Source of the DNA: an uncultured Prevotellaceae bacterium
GTDB lineage: Bacteria; Bacteroidota; Bacteroidia; Bacteroidales; Bacteroidaceae
Assembly (NCBI GenBank): GCA_900316285.1
Contig: ONCG01000003.1
Location: 1 to 64,000, forward strand
DNA length: 64,000 nt
Direction: 5' to 3'
Part shown: positions 6,576 to 14,267 of the stretch, one piece after another
How positions within the stretch are numbered: position 1 is the first letter of the stretch
How the letters are laid out: each line of letters opens with the position of its first letter
Program-made: the position numbers and the translations under genes
Notes under the pieces: generated by a model
Seen by the model: the letters and a program-made list of their open reading frames with translations, nothing else
Databases searched by the model: none
Told to the model about the DNA's origin: nothing

Positions 6576-6718
6576 TTTTAAATGGCAATGCATCCTGCGC
6601 CATCTTTTTTGTTGCATTTTTCTATGGAGAAAAGGAATGATAAGAAAACTTTTCCTCTTCCCCGATTTCGACATAGTAGATAATTTATCCTTATTTGAAC
6701 TTTCAAGTCTGAGAAACA

Positions 6719-6748
6719 GATGAGGTGAACTTCCCAGTCCACCCCACC
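6719..6748 (-). terminator. hairpin H0, constant-loop family, after the peptide gene
   Basis: Arms 6719-6727 and 6740-6748 pair over 9 bp (with G-T pairs) around the 12-nt loop AACTTCCCAGTC (plus strand). That loop is close to AACTTCACAGCC found in five hairpins further on. It follows the stop at 6898 by 150 bases; the T tract is weak. Confidence 0.6.
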
Positions 6749-6897
6749 CTTGCATTAATGTTTTAAAAGCGATTATGTTAATGCAAAGAATTAAAACTTA
6801 TTTATGACAATCTGTAAAACATCATGAGTTGCCTACTTACTATTTCATCATTTTTATTTGTTAGTATCATTGTTTCTCAGATTCCAAAATTCATTTG

Positions 6898-7086
6898 CTA
6901 GTCGTCCCAGAGGTTGTGACGATTAGTACCAGAAAGCCCCCAAGTATCGTCAATGCCATTATATTGCTTTGCGTCTGATTCTTCTGGGGTTGTTTCTCCA
7001 GAGATTCCGATGTTAAACCCTTGCATTACTTCTCCTGCATTGAGGAACACGATCTCAGTCTGGGGTGTTTCATATTTTTTTTTCAT
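6898..7086 (-). CDS. small peptide, possible secreted or modified product
   Basis: The start chosen is MKKKYETPQTEIVF at 7086, since the longer frame begins inside the LRR gene. 62 aa. The basic head MKKKYETP is followed by a hydrophobic short strand and then a polar, acidic tail (TTPEESDAKQ, NGIDDTWG, NRHNLWDD). I recall many short Bacteroidales proteins starting MKKxYxxPxx and then a low-complexity tail; their role is unknown, and some resemble precursor peptides. There is no Gly-Gly cleavage site and no modification enzyme next to it. It lies 37 bases downstream of the LRR gene, so it is probably cotranscribed. Confidence 0.6.
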   Translation of the reverse strand: MKKKYETPQTEIVFLNAGEVMQGFNIGISGETTPEESDAKQYNGIDDTWGLSGTNRHNLWDD

Positions 7087-7123
7087 ATCTTTTCCTTTTT
7101 GCGTTATTAATTGTCTTAAGTTA

Positions 7124-9550
7124 TTATCTGACAACTACCTTTCTGCCGTTGCGTATGTAGATTCCTTTCTGAGGACTAGCTACGCGCATTCCATTCAAGT
7201 TATAAAAGGGAGTGTTTTCACTATCAGCTTCATGCTCAAAATATTTTGTACTGATGCCAGTCGTCTCACTGTCATCGTCTGCAAAAACGAATCGGATGTT
7301 TTTTGCATGACCGTCTTCTGTCTGCACATTTGCAGTAGGTACTTGCAGATATGCCTTGTTCCAAGCAAGCTCGCCATAGGCAGACACATATCGGAACCAG
7401 CCGTTCTTTAGCACGAAGTTAGTCATGTCTCCATCCGTCTTGTCAATATTGGTATGTACGGGTGCACCTACCAACATGTTTCCTGTCATTTGCTCATCAG
7501 AAAGTGTGGTCTGACTGCCAGAAAGATAGTCATGTTCACCTATGTGGTATGTATAAGTCGCCCCAGGTTCACCTTTCAACACTACACCATGAAACTCATA
7601 GTTGTCGTTACCGAATCGAGAGGGGACATAAACTCCTGTGCTCACCTTCTGCATGTTAATCTCTCCGTCGCCACCATTTTCAGGCATTTCGAACGAAGCC
7701 GCAACATAAGCTTCCAGCCCGTTAGTTTCACTCAAATCGACATCGAAGTCACGACACATAGTAGAAAGCCCTGTGCTACTTAAGGTGACAGGAATGTCAG
7801 TGGCTAAGCGTGAAGGTCTGGAAGAAAGTAAACTTCCCCATTTAGGTGTGCTAATGTCGATTTTGTTGAATGCTGTTTTTGTTAGATACATCCTTACCGT
7901 GTTAATATGTCTTGTTAATATATATGAATTACACACAATTTCTTCAATATTATTTCCCATGACAAAAACGTCGAAGTTATAAAATGTATAATAATAACCT
8001 ACTGAACCTCCAGAATCTGTTCTGTTCCTATTGGGATAATATTTTCTTACAGTTTCCCCACTAAACACTTTCACGGAAGGGGGAACCGTGACTGATGATA
8101 TTTTGCTTGTGGAGGCATAGAATCCTGCATAGCCGATTTCTTCACACGAAGAGGGGAGAGTGATGTGCTCAAGGCTATTATTAGACGTAAGAATAAAAGC
8201 ACCGTCGCCAATTCTTTTCACGGATGACGGAACCATGAAACTCTTTCGAGAATTTATGTCCATATAATGGACCAAAACGTCTTTGCTTTTATTGTAGATG
8301 ACGCCATCGTCTATGATAAAATATGGATTCGCCGAGTCTATCTCTATGTTGCACGTTACACCCCAGAGAGAAAGGCCTGTCATTGTTTTTACGTTTTTAC
8401 CTATGAAAAGCGTTTGGTTACGTTCAAAAGAAGTGAAAGCTTGCTCTTCAATTTCTACCAATGATTCTGGCAGTTCCAGAATGGGGAGTTTACTATTGCG
8501 TTGAAATGCAAAGGCCTCAATCTTTGTCAATCCCTGTGGGAGCTTTATTTCTGTTATATTACTGCACCCCCAAAAACAGTAAGCGGGAATGGTTGTTATG
8601 GAACTCTGCCCAAGGTCGAATCCCTGCAATTTTATGCACCCGTAAAAGCAACACCGACCAAGAGCATTCAAATTCTCTGTAGACTCGACTGAGGCAAGTG
8701 ACGTATCGCCATAGAAAGCCAGTCTGCCTATGTTTTCCACCTTGTTAAGATTAATAGAAGGAAGAGAGGTGCACTCACGAAAGGCTGCCATATTAATACT
8801 CGTTACATTATTAGGAATAAAAACCTGCGTGAGGTCTTTGCAGACATCGAAACATTCATATGCGATAACTGTATATTTCTCATTCTCCGGCAGTTTCACT
8901 CCTTTGATTGCCGACGAATTGAATGCATTATTGCCTATCGCTTCAATTTGGTCTGGAATTTGGTACACATCCATGCTGCCAAGAAACTGCACGCTTCTGA
9001 AAGCATAATTCATAATCTCTTTCGTCTCAGGTTGATATAGATTCTTTCCTTCGTAATCCCATTTGACAGGGACAATAAGAATACTAGCATAGGGCGCATC
9101 TTCATTGCCTTTGTAGAGAACTCCGTCAAGTGTAGAGAATCCATCGCGAGATTCCGGCATGACTATTTCTTCAAGATTTGTAAAAATGGTGTTGAAATCA
9201 GTTGGATAGCGCTGATGGGGCTGCAGAATGAACTTCCCATGAAGGATAATCTTCTTTATAGAAGGAATCGGTTTTCTCAAATATTCGCAAGTCTGACTTG
9301 CTGTCGTTTTTAGAAATACCACTGGATATTCCGTTCCATCATATGTGACAAATTCCGGCAATTCCAATACGCCATCTGAACCGACAGCAGATTCATCAAC
9401 GCTTTTTACGAACGCATAGGTGTCTCGAATAATAAGATCCAGCGTGTAAGTCACTGCAATATCGCCCTCAGTGACACCTTGGAATGTTTGTGAATGGACA
9501 TCTATTACCAATAAGGCAAATAGTGTCAGCAAAGTAAATAGCTTTTTCAT
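7124..9550 (-). CDS. BspA-like leucine-rich repeat surface protein
   Basis: 808 aa. Residues 1-20 are a signal peptide (MKKLFTLLTLFALLVIDVHS). From about residue 60 to 570 it has LRR_5/BspA-type repeats of about 23 residues, recognisable as IxxIGxxAFxxCxxLxxIxLP variants (VENIGRLAFYGDTSL, LTKIEAFAFQRNSKL, VKRIGDGAFILTSNN). The C-terminus ends FYNLNGMRVASPQKGIYIRNGRKVVVR, the tail shared by several proteins in this window and similar to the last strands of a type IX secretion signal. BspA proteins are cell-surface adhesins that bind fibronectin or mediate coaggregation. Its promoter carries the 18-bp box shared with the repeat units upstream. It is probably the functional target of that regulatory region. 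Confidence 0.9.
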   Translation of the reverse strand: MKKLFTLLTLFALLVIDVHSQTFQGVTEGDIAVTYTLDLIIRDTYAFVKSVDESAVGSDGVLELPEFVTYDGTEYPVVFLKTTASQTCEYLRKPIPSIKKIILHGKFILQPHQRYPTDFNTIFTNLEEIVMPESRDGFSTLDGVLYKGNEDAPYASILIVPVKWDYEGKNLYQPETKEIMNYAFRSVQFLGSMDVYQIPDQIEAIGNNAFNSSAIKGVKLPENEKYTVIAYECFDVCKDLTQVFIPNNVTSINMAAFRECTSLPSINLNKVENIGRLAFYGDTSLASVESTENLNALGRCCFYGCIKLQGFDLGQSSITTIPAYCFWGCSNITEIKLPQGLTKIEAFAFQRNSKLPILELPESLVEIEEQAFTSFERNQTLFIGKNVKTMTGLSLWGVTCNIEIDSANPYFIIDDGVIYNKSKDVLVHYMDINSRKSFMVPSSVKRIGDGAFILTSNNSLEHITLPSSCEEIGYAGFYASTSKISSVTVPPSVKVFSGETVRKYYPNRNRTDSGGSVGYYYTFYNFDVFVMGNNIEEIVCNSYILTRHINTVRMYLTKTAFNKIDISTPKWGSLLSSRPSRLATDIPVTLSSTGLSTMCRDFDVDLSETNGLEAYVAASFEMPENGGDGEINMQKVSTGVYVPSRFGNDNYEFHGVVLKGEPGATYTYHIGEHDYLSGSQTTLSDEQMTGNMLVGAPVHTNIDKTDGDMTNFVLKNGWFRYVSAYGELAWNKAYLQVPTANVQTEDGHAKNIRFVFADDDSETTGISTKYFEHEADSENTPFYNLNGMRVASPQKGIYIRNGRKVVVR

Positions 9551-9660
9551 CTTTTTTACTAAAAATATAAATGTTTAAAATGTTATTTCCGTTATACAGC
9601 CTCTTCGCTACACTCTAACGAATGTTGAGCAATGAAAAGGCGATTGCAAACAATTGCGTG

Positions 9661-9728
9661 GCAAAATTACGATGAAAGAAATAATAAATATCAAAAATTT
9701 TTTCACTCACTATAGCAATTCTTTACTA
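9661..9728 (-). promoter_or_regulatory. LRR-gene promoter with phased upstream box
   Basis: The -7 box TAATTTTGC (minus) is at 9661-9669. The box TATAGCAATTCTTTACTA (plus strand) occupies 9711-9728, starting 42 nt from the end of the -7 box. The same box at the same distance occurs at two further promoters (10140, 11005). A TTTG lies at 9692-9695 (22-nt spacer). Confidence 0.7.
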
Positions 9729-9901
9729 TCAATATGTATAAAATTCCCCAGACAAAGCTATATAAACACTTCAAAAAGGAGAGGCTGGTGAGGTGTAAAT
9801 CGTTGTTAGCAAACAACTTACAGCATCGTTGGTTTTATATAAAAAAGTCAAAATCCTGTTGTCATCGTTCCCATATCCTGCCATGAAGCAGTAGCCGAAA
9901 A

Positions 9902-9929
9902 AAAGGGAAGACTTCACAGCCTCCCCTTT
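9902..9929 (-). terminator. hairpin H1, constant-loop family
   Basis: Arms 9902-9910 and 9921-9929 pair over 9 bp (AAAGGGGAG with CTTCCCTTT on the minus strand). The loop is ACTTCACAGC. A run of seven A on the plus strand (9898-9904) gives the T tract, so this is a good intrinsic terminator for transcripts from 10090. Confidence 0.8.
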
Positions 9930-10089
9930 CCGAATAACTCAAAAATGTTATCGATCATGATAACTCAAAAAAACAAATCCTTATGTTTTATGTTAGATGT
10001 TTAACTTGTCTTTTTTCTGCCTGCTCTGCTTAAGTTGCTCCTAACTGGGCATTTTGCTTTGTTGCAGGTTCGTCTCCCTCAATTACACT

Positions 10090-10157
10090 GCAAAGATACT
10101 ATAAAGGCGACAAACCATTTGAATAATTTTTTCTCTTCTTATAGCAATTGTTTACTA
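10090..10157 (-). promoter_or_regulatory. promoter with phased upstream box
   Basis: TATCTTTGC (minus) is at 10090-10098 and the box TATAGCAATTGTTTACTA (plus) at 10140-10157, again starting 42 nt from the -7 box. The stretch 10088-10200 is nearly identical to 10953-11065. The transcript would end at H1 after about 180 nt and has no clear gene. Confidence 0.65.
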
Positions 10158-10318
10158 ACGGTATATAGAAAAGAACATGACAATATTACAAACGCGTTTT
10201 TTTTGCTGGGTAGTGCTCATGCTCTAGGTAGCTGCTGCCAACCAGCACGTTTCAGAATCCACTATATATAAATAAGGTATGGGGCAGATGAATGAGTCTA
10301 CACACTGAACCATGAAAA

Positions 10319-10344
10319 GAGAGTGAACTTCACAGCCCACCCTC
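10319..10344 (-). ncRNA. hairpin H2, constant-loop family
   Basis: Arms 10319-10325 and 10338-10344 form a 7-bp stem (GAGGGTG with CACTCTC on the minus strand) around the 12-nt loop AACTTCACAGCC (plus). Four T follow on the minus strand. The stem sequence differs from the other family members but still pairs. Confidence 0.7.
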
Positions 10345-10400
10345 ATCAAGCAAACTTATATATAATTAACGATTATGGAACGAGTTGAATTCTTTTTCAA

Positions 10401-10433
10401 AGCAGAAGCGAACTTCAACAGCCCGCTCCTGCT
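10401..10433 (-). ncRNA. hairpin H3, constant-loop family
   Basis: Arms 10401-10410 and 10424-10433 form a 10-bp stem with one G-T pair. The loop is AACTTCAACAGCC, one base longer than the family norm. It lies 56 bases from H2, the same layout as H4/H5 in the second unit. Confidence 0.7.
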
Positions 10434-10518
10434 AACTACCCTTAAACTTGATACGATTATAACCTTGTTAGAAGGTGGAGTCCATTATTAAATAGATTAT
10501 GCAGACTGAGACTAACTC

Positions 10519-10656
10519 TTAACCTTCGATGATCATTACCTTCTTTTTAAACAATCCAAGAAGTAGTGTCCTCTCTACGCCACTTGGTTCACACCGAATA
10601 ACGTTTTCAAATCTTTCTCCTACACACCTGCAGGCTTTGGATCCCACCAGGATGAT
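10519..10656 (-). pseudogene. decayed coding-like block in copy 1
   Basis: A 45-codon stop-free stretch with no start codon, reading LVGSKACRCVGERF and then ERTLLLGLFKKKVMIIEG before a TAA. The matching place in copy 2 (about 11403-11545) reads LVGTKACR, SG..ERT and IGLK in the same frame but is broken by three stops. The shared protein-like reading suggests the remnant of a gene; a structured RNA is the alternative. Confidence 0.4.
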
Positions 10657-10814
10657 CTATTAACTATCAATTAACATCCATTCTATAACACGAATTCCAT
10701 TCTAGGGTAGTGGCAAATGTCATCAAAAAATAATTTCACATAAACTAAAATCAAAAATAAAACTAACCACATTGAAAAAATTAAAAACCAAAAAAAGCAT
10801 TAAAAACTTACCAT

Positions 10815-10862
10815 TCAAAAATCAAAATTTGTAGCTATATCCTTCATCCCTTTACCTAACAT
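10815..10862 (-). CDS. possible 15-aa peptide (copy 1)
   Basis: The frame MLGKGMKDIATNFDF with stop TGA starts about 90 nt downstream of the predicted start of transcription. The same place in copy 2 encodes MLGKKKKDIVVNNGF. Both keep MLGK..KDI, length 15, and a stop within one codon of each other, while the flanks differ. It may be a leader peptide; no direct proof of translation. Confidence 0.35.
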   Translation of the reverse strand: MLGKGMKDIATNFDF

Positions 10863-10954
10863 CTCTTTCCTTACTTATTCAAAAGCAATTATTTCCTACT
10901 ATCATATCCTCATCATAGTAACTGGCTCAATACGGGTCTTGCCTCGTTGGCGTT

Positions 10955-11022
10955 GCAAAGATACGATAAAGGCGACAAACCATTTGAATAAATTTTTCTC
11001 TTCTTATAGCAATTATTTACTA
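10955..11022 (-). promoter_or_regulatory. promoter of copy 1 with phased upstream box
   Basis: TATCTTTGC (minus) is at 10955-10963 and the box TATAGCAATTATTTACTA (plus) at 11005-11022, again 42 nt away. There is no good -33 TTTG, so an activator bound at the box may be needed. Confidence 0.65.
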
Positions 11023-11202
11023 ACGGTATATAGAAAAGAACATGACAACATTACAAAAGCGATTTTGAAGGAGAAGTACTACTACTCTAGGTAGCTGTTG
11101 CCAACCAGCAATTTTCAGAACATGAGAGATAGTATTAATTATAATGTATGCTACAGATGTCATGTGCCATCATACTGCAGGCGTGCTATGCTGCTGAAAA
11201 AA

Positions 11203-11230
11203 GGGGAGAGAACTTCACAGCCCTTCCCCC
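11203..11230 (-). terminator. hairpin H4, constant-loop family
   Basis: Arms 11203-11210 and 11223-11230 pair at 7 of 8 positions (one mismatch) around the loop AACTTCACAGCC. Six T follow on the minus strand, as in H1, so it should stop transcripts of copy 2. Confidence 0.75.
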
Positions 11231-11288
11231 TCTTCTTTGAATAAACCTGTGTTAATTTGTAATTAAGAAACACGTTGATTATTTTCAA

Positions 11289-11320
11289 GGCAGAAGCGAA
11301 CTTCACAGCCCGCCCCTGCC
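11289..11320 (-). ncRNA. hairpin H5, constant-loop family
   Basis: Arms 11289-11298 and 11311-11320 form a 10-bp stem with G-T pairs around the loop AACTTCACAGCC. The stem is closest to H3. Confidence 0.7.
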
Positions 11321-11714
11321 ATTCTACCCTTTTTTATTTACCGATTATGAATAAAATGAAGTAGGGGCCGATTTCCATATGATTATGCAGACCGAGATTA
11401 CATTATAAACCTACGATTATCAGTGGCATCTTCAAACCAATTAGGAATTATGTCCTCTCACTACTACCTGACTCACGCCTAATAGCACTTATAAATCAAA
11501 ACTTTACACCTACTCACCTGCAGGCTTTGGTCCCCACTAGGGTAAACTGTAATTTTATTCTAAGCAATCAATTAACTGATATCACACAACTTAATAACAA
11601 TTCCTGGGTAGCGGGCAAAAGTCATCAAAGAATCCAATCTAGCTTAAATCAAAAATAAACAAACTACAATAAAAAACATTAAAACTAAAAGCATTGAAAA
11701 AAAAGTTTAACCAA

Positions 11715-11762
11715 TTAAAAACCATTATTAACAACTATATCCTTCTTCTTCTTACCTAACAT
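11715..11762 (-). CDS. possible 15-aa peptide (copy 2)
   Basis: The frame MLGKKKKDIVVNNGF with stop TAA is the counterpart of the peptide at 10815-10862. A purine-rich AGGAAAGAATAAGG lies just before the ATG. Confidence 0.35.
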   Translation of the reverse strand: MLGKKKKDIVVNNGF

Positions 11763-11853
11763 CCTTATTCTTTCCTATATTAACATCTAAAAAGCATCTG
11801 TTGCCTACAATAATGAAACTACGCTCAATGCGGGCTCTTGCCTCGTTGGCGTT

Positions 11854-11884
11854 GCAAAGATACGAAACAAATTCCCTGCACAAA
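11854..11884 (-). promoter_or_regulatory. promoter of copy 2
   Basis: TATCTTTGC (11854-11862) and TTTG (11881-11884) on the minus strand with an 18-nt spacer. It faces left into copy 2 and is back to back with the regulator gene at 12079. Confidence 0.6.
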
Positions 11885-11902
11885 CAGCAACTTGTCAGTA
11901 CT

Positions 11903-12038
11903 TCTGTATTTTTTTACAGAAAATACTAAAGATTTTTCTCAAAGACTTTTTTATATTCGAGGTGACTTTTTTGGAGAAATAAATCGTTAAGAAATCATGC
12001 CAGAATGCACATTATTTGGAAAAATATCGTATCTTTGC
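11903..12038 (+). promoter_or_regulatory. promoter region of the TPR/AraC regulator
   Basis: A plus-strand -7 box TATCTTTGC is at 12030-12038, 40 nt before the ATG; no TTTG sits at the right distance. A palindrome TCTGTA-N7-TACAGA at 11903-11921 lies between the two divergent promoters and could be an operator. Confidence 0.5.
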
Positions 12039-12078
12039 CTGCAGAACAATATAATAATAGTTACAAAATATTTAAATT

Positions 12079-13911
12079 ATGACGTATAGAAAAACATTTT
12101 CAGAAGATATTATCACTGATATTATTCTCATGATACAACGGCAAACAAGTTCTGCTCGTCACATGACAATCATCGCGATGATAATAGCATTTATGGCGTT
12201 CTACTCTGTTAGAAGTACTGCCAGCAACATGAAGTCAAAAAGCTATTCGACTTCCGATTATAGAAGTTTGACCAAGCTCCTCAATGATTTGAATCTCGAT
12301 AACAAGCTGCCGCCACACCAGATAAACCTGATCAAAGGTGACATCAGCTTTAGTCGGGGCAATTACTTTGAGGCACAGAAATACTATAAGCGGTCTATCA
12401 ACGACAAAGCAATCCGAGACAGTCTCAATCTGCTATTGCAGCTGGAGTTCAAGCTAATGTTGTGTTTCGACCGCATGGAGGATTTCTCGCTCATTGCACA
12501 TTCGCTAGACGAATTCTCTGCAACGGCACACAGACTGGCCAATCCAGAGTGTCTTGCTGCCATACCATATCTAAAAGGAAAGGTGGCATATTATTCAGGC
12601 GAAAAAGAGAAAGGCTTCAAATTAATGAAACAATCCATTGAGAGAATGAAGAAAACCGATGAGAGCATGTCTTACGACTATCTTATGTATTTCTATAACA
12701 ATCTCGTGAAACTTCTGCAACGCAATAGGATGGGAAATGAAGCCCTCGCCACACTCAAAGAGATGAAGAATATCATGCGCAAGCCTCGCCAGCAGAGTTC
12801 TATGTCACTCGCTTTCTCTGACGACACATGGATGAAAGAATTCTATGGGCTATACGCAATTACTCTGCAACGAATGGGATACACAGAGGAAGCAACAGTC
12901 TATTACAATAAGTTTCTCTCTTTGACACATGTACAAATCTACGATTATAGCTGTATCGAGTCATATCTGTTTGAAAAGAAACTCTACGATGATGTCATCC
13001 GATTTGGACAACTCAGGCTGAATTATCTTTCATCGATGAATGATACGCTAAACAGCAGCATAGGCGGCGTCTACCGACTTCTTGCAAAGGCCTATGCTCA
13101 AAAAGGGATGTATGAAGAAGCTCTGCGTTGTTTTGAATTAATGGACGAAGCAAGTGAAGAGCAAAAGCGAATGGGAGAACTCAGTGCCATGGATGAACTG
13201 TCTGCAAACTATAGTACATACATCGATGAATTAGAAAAACAGCGCAAGGAACACGATAATCGCATGTTGAATTTATTTATCATCAGTGGCTTCATAGCTT
13301 TGATGATAGTTCTATCTATAAGCAGGACCATAAGGCATAACCGCATCATCAAACAGAAGAACAGATTGCTTGTCAAGACCATCAACGAACTCAGGGAAAC
13401 CAAAGAAAAAGCAAAAAGGCAAAAGGAAGAACAAAAGAATGACGACATACTTGATGATACTGCCGGCGAGAACTATCCTGAGAACCCGTCATTAAGCCCG
13501 GGGAATGCGAATGGAGAGACGATTGCAGAATATTACGAACGGCGTATGTTTGAAAGAATGAACAGGGATATTATCGAGAAAAAACTATACCTCGACCCAG
13601 CTCTTTCACGAACGATGCTTCTCGACAAATACAATATTCCACGCAACAACTTTTCCTCACTCTTTCAAAAATACGTTGGAACATCTTACTCAAAATACAT
13701 TAACAACTTACGACTTGAACAAGCGGCTAAGATGCTCAAGGAACAGCCCAACTACACTATCGAGTCGATTGCCAACGATTGTGGAATTGCTTCTGTTGCG
13801 ACACTCTATCGGCTATTCTCTAAGAAATACGGAATGACGCCAACAGAGTATCGGCAGGTTGCACTTTTACCTGAGGATTCTGAAGAAGACAATGACGATA
13901 CGGAGAATTGA
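12079..13911 (+). CDS. membrane-anchored TPR/AraC-type regulator
   Basis: 610 aa. A hydrophobic segment at about 27-45 (MTIIAMIIAFMAFYSV) is followed by a periplasmic-looking helical region with TPR-like pairs (GDISFSRGNYFEAQKYY at about 93, KAYAQKGMYEEALRCFE at about 337). A second membrane segment lies at about 396-413 (NLFIISGFIALMIVLS), then a charged coiled coil. The C-terminal 90 residues are an AraC-type double helix-turn-helix (RTMLLDKYNI, LRLEQAAKML, YTIESIANDCGI, LYRLFSKKYGMTPTEYR). Such one-component membrane regulators are common in Prevotella and Bacteroides. It is divergent from the repeat units and the BspA gene, which makes it their likely controller (inference). Confidence 0.85.
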   Translation: MTYRKTFSEDIITDIILMIQRQTSSARHMTIIAMIIAFMAFYSVRSTASNMKSKSYSTSDYRSLTKLLNDLNLDNKLPPHQINLIKGDISFSRGNYFEAQKYYKRSINDKAIRDSLNLLLQLEFKLMLCFDRMEDFSLIAHSLDEFSATAHRLANPECLAAIPYLKGKVAYYSGEKEKGFKLMKQSIERMKKTDESMSYDYLMYFYNNLVKLLQRNRMGNEALATLKEMKNIMRKPRQQSSMSLAFSDDTWMKEFYGLYAITLQRMGYTEEATVYYNKFLSLTHVQIYDYSCIESYLFEKKLYDDVIRFGQLRLNYLSSMNDTLNSSIGGVYRLLAKAYAQKGMYEEALRCFELMDEASEEQKRMGELSAMDELSANYSTYIDELEKQRKEHDNRMLNLFIISGFIALMIVLSISRTIRHNRIIKQKNRLLVKTINELRETKEKAKRQKEEQKNDDILDDTAGENYPENPSLSPGNANGETIAEYYERRMFERMNRDIIEKKLYLDPALSRTMLLDKYNIPRNNFSSLFQKYVGTSYSKYINNLRLEQAAKMLKEQPNYTIESIANDCGIASVATLYRLFSKKYGMTPTEYRQVALLPEDSEEDNDDTEN

Positions 13912-14203
13912 AGGAAGTTGTCAGGGATTTCTCGAGCAATGTGTGTCTCATCCGTTCGTCTGTCCTGTCTGTCTTCTTTCCCGTCCGTTTGTCAAATTAA
14001 TTCATAGATTGTCCGTCGTCATATTTCGGTTCGCAATGAGTTGACAATGTGTTAATGAAGTGCAAACGAAAACAAATAAAAGTGAAAAGCCTGAAAGGTT
14101 CTTTCACAATCTACCCATTCCCATTAACAATTATTTAGAGAAAATTGATAGAATTTCATGGCAGGTTAAGCTTGCAAAACTCCAGTATAACACAATGATA
14201 CGC
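13912..14203. other. intergenic stretch between convergent genes
   Basis: About 290 bases with no supported gene; only the hairpin at 14204-14246 stands out at its right end. Confidence 0.5.
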
Positions 14204-14246
14204 GATAGAGGCAGACACAAACGAATGAATTGTGTCTGCCTCTATC
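14204..14246. terminator. perfect 17-bp hairpin between convergent genes
   Basis: GATAGAGGCAGACACAA (14204-14220) pairs perfectly with 14230-14246 across a 9-nt loop. It lies just past the stop of the S9 peptidase gene (minus) and 290 bases past the regulator (plus), so it probably terminates both. T tracts are weak. Confidence 0.75.
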
Positions 14247-14267
14247 AGATTGGATGAAAACGGGCGG

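Larger units (their letters stand above)
10090..10954 (-). repeat. tandem unit, copy 1 (about 0.87 kb)
   Basis: Read on the minus strand from the promoter at 10955, the unit has a short leader, a 15-codon frame, an A/T-rich stretch, a conserved block around CCTGCAGG, a decayed coding-like block, two constant-loop hairpins and then the next promoter's upstream region. The same order is found in 10955-11853. The copies are clearly related but diverged. No full-length protein gene is present in 9551-12078. Confidence 0.75.
10955..11853 (-). repeat. tandem unit, copy 2 (about 0.9 kb)
   Basis: Same order of parts as 10090-10954: promoter, 15-codon frame, A/T-rich stretch, CCTGCAGG block, decayed coding block and hairpins H5 and H4. 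Conserved anchors on the plus strand include CTGCAGGCTTTGG (10629 and 11520) and GCCTCGTTGGCGTTGCAAAG (10941 and 11840). Its own promoter (11854) lacks the 18-bp box present at the others. Confidence 0.75.

Noticed and set aside
6474-6755. 93-aa minus-strand frame after the S24 promoter region
   Set aside because: It runs through the imperfect tandem repeat and hairpin H0; composition is not protein-like and no start context is seen.
9551-12078. tRNA, tmRNA or RNase P RNA in the 2.5-kb gap
   Set aside because: I looked for cloverleaf arms, a tag-peptide frame with a tRNA-like end, and RNase P core motifs and found none.
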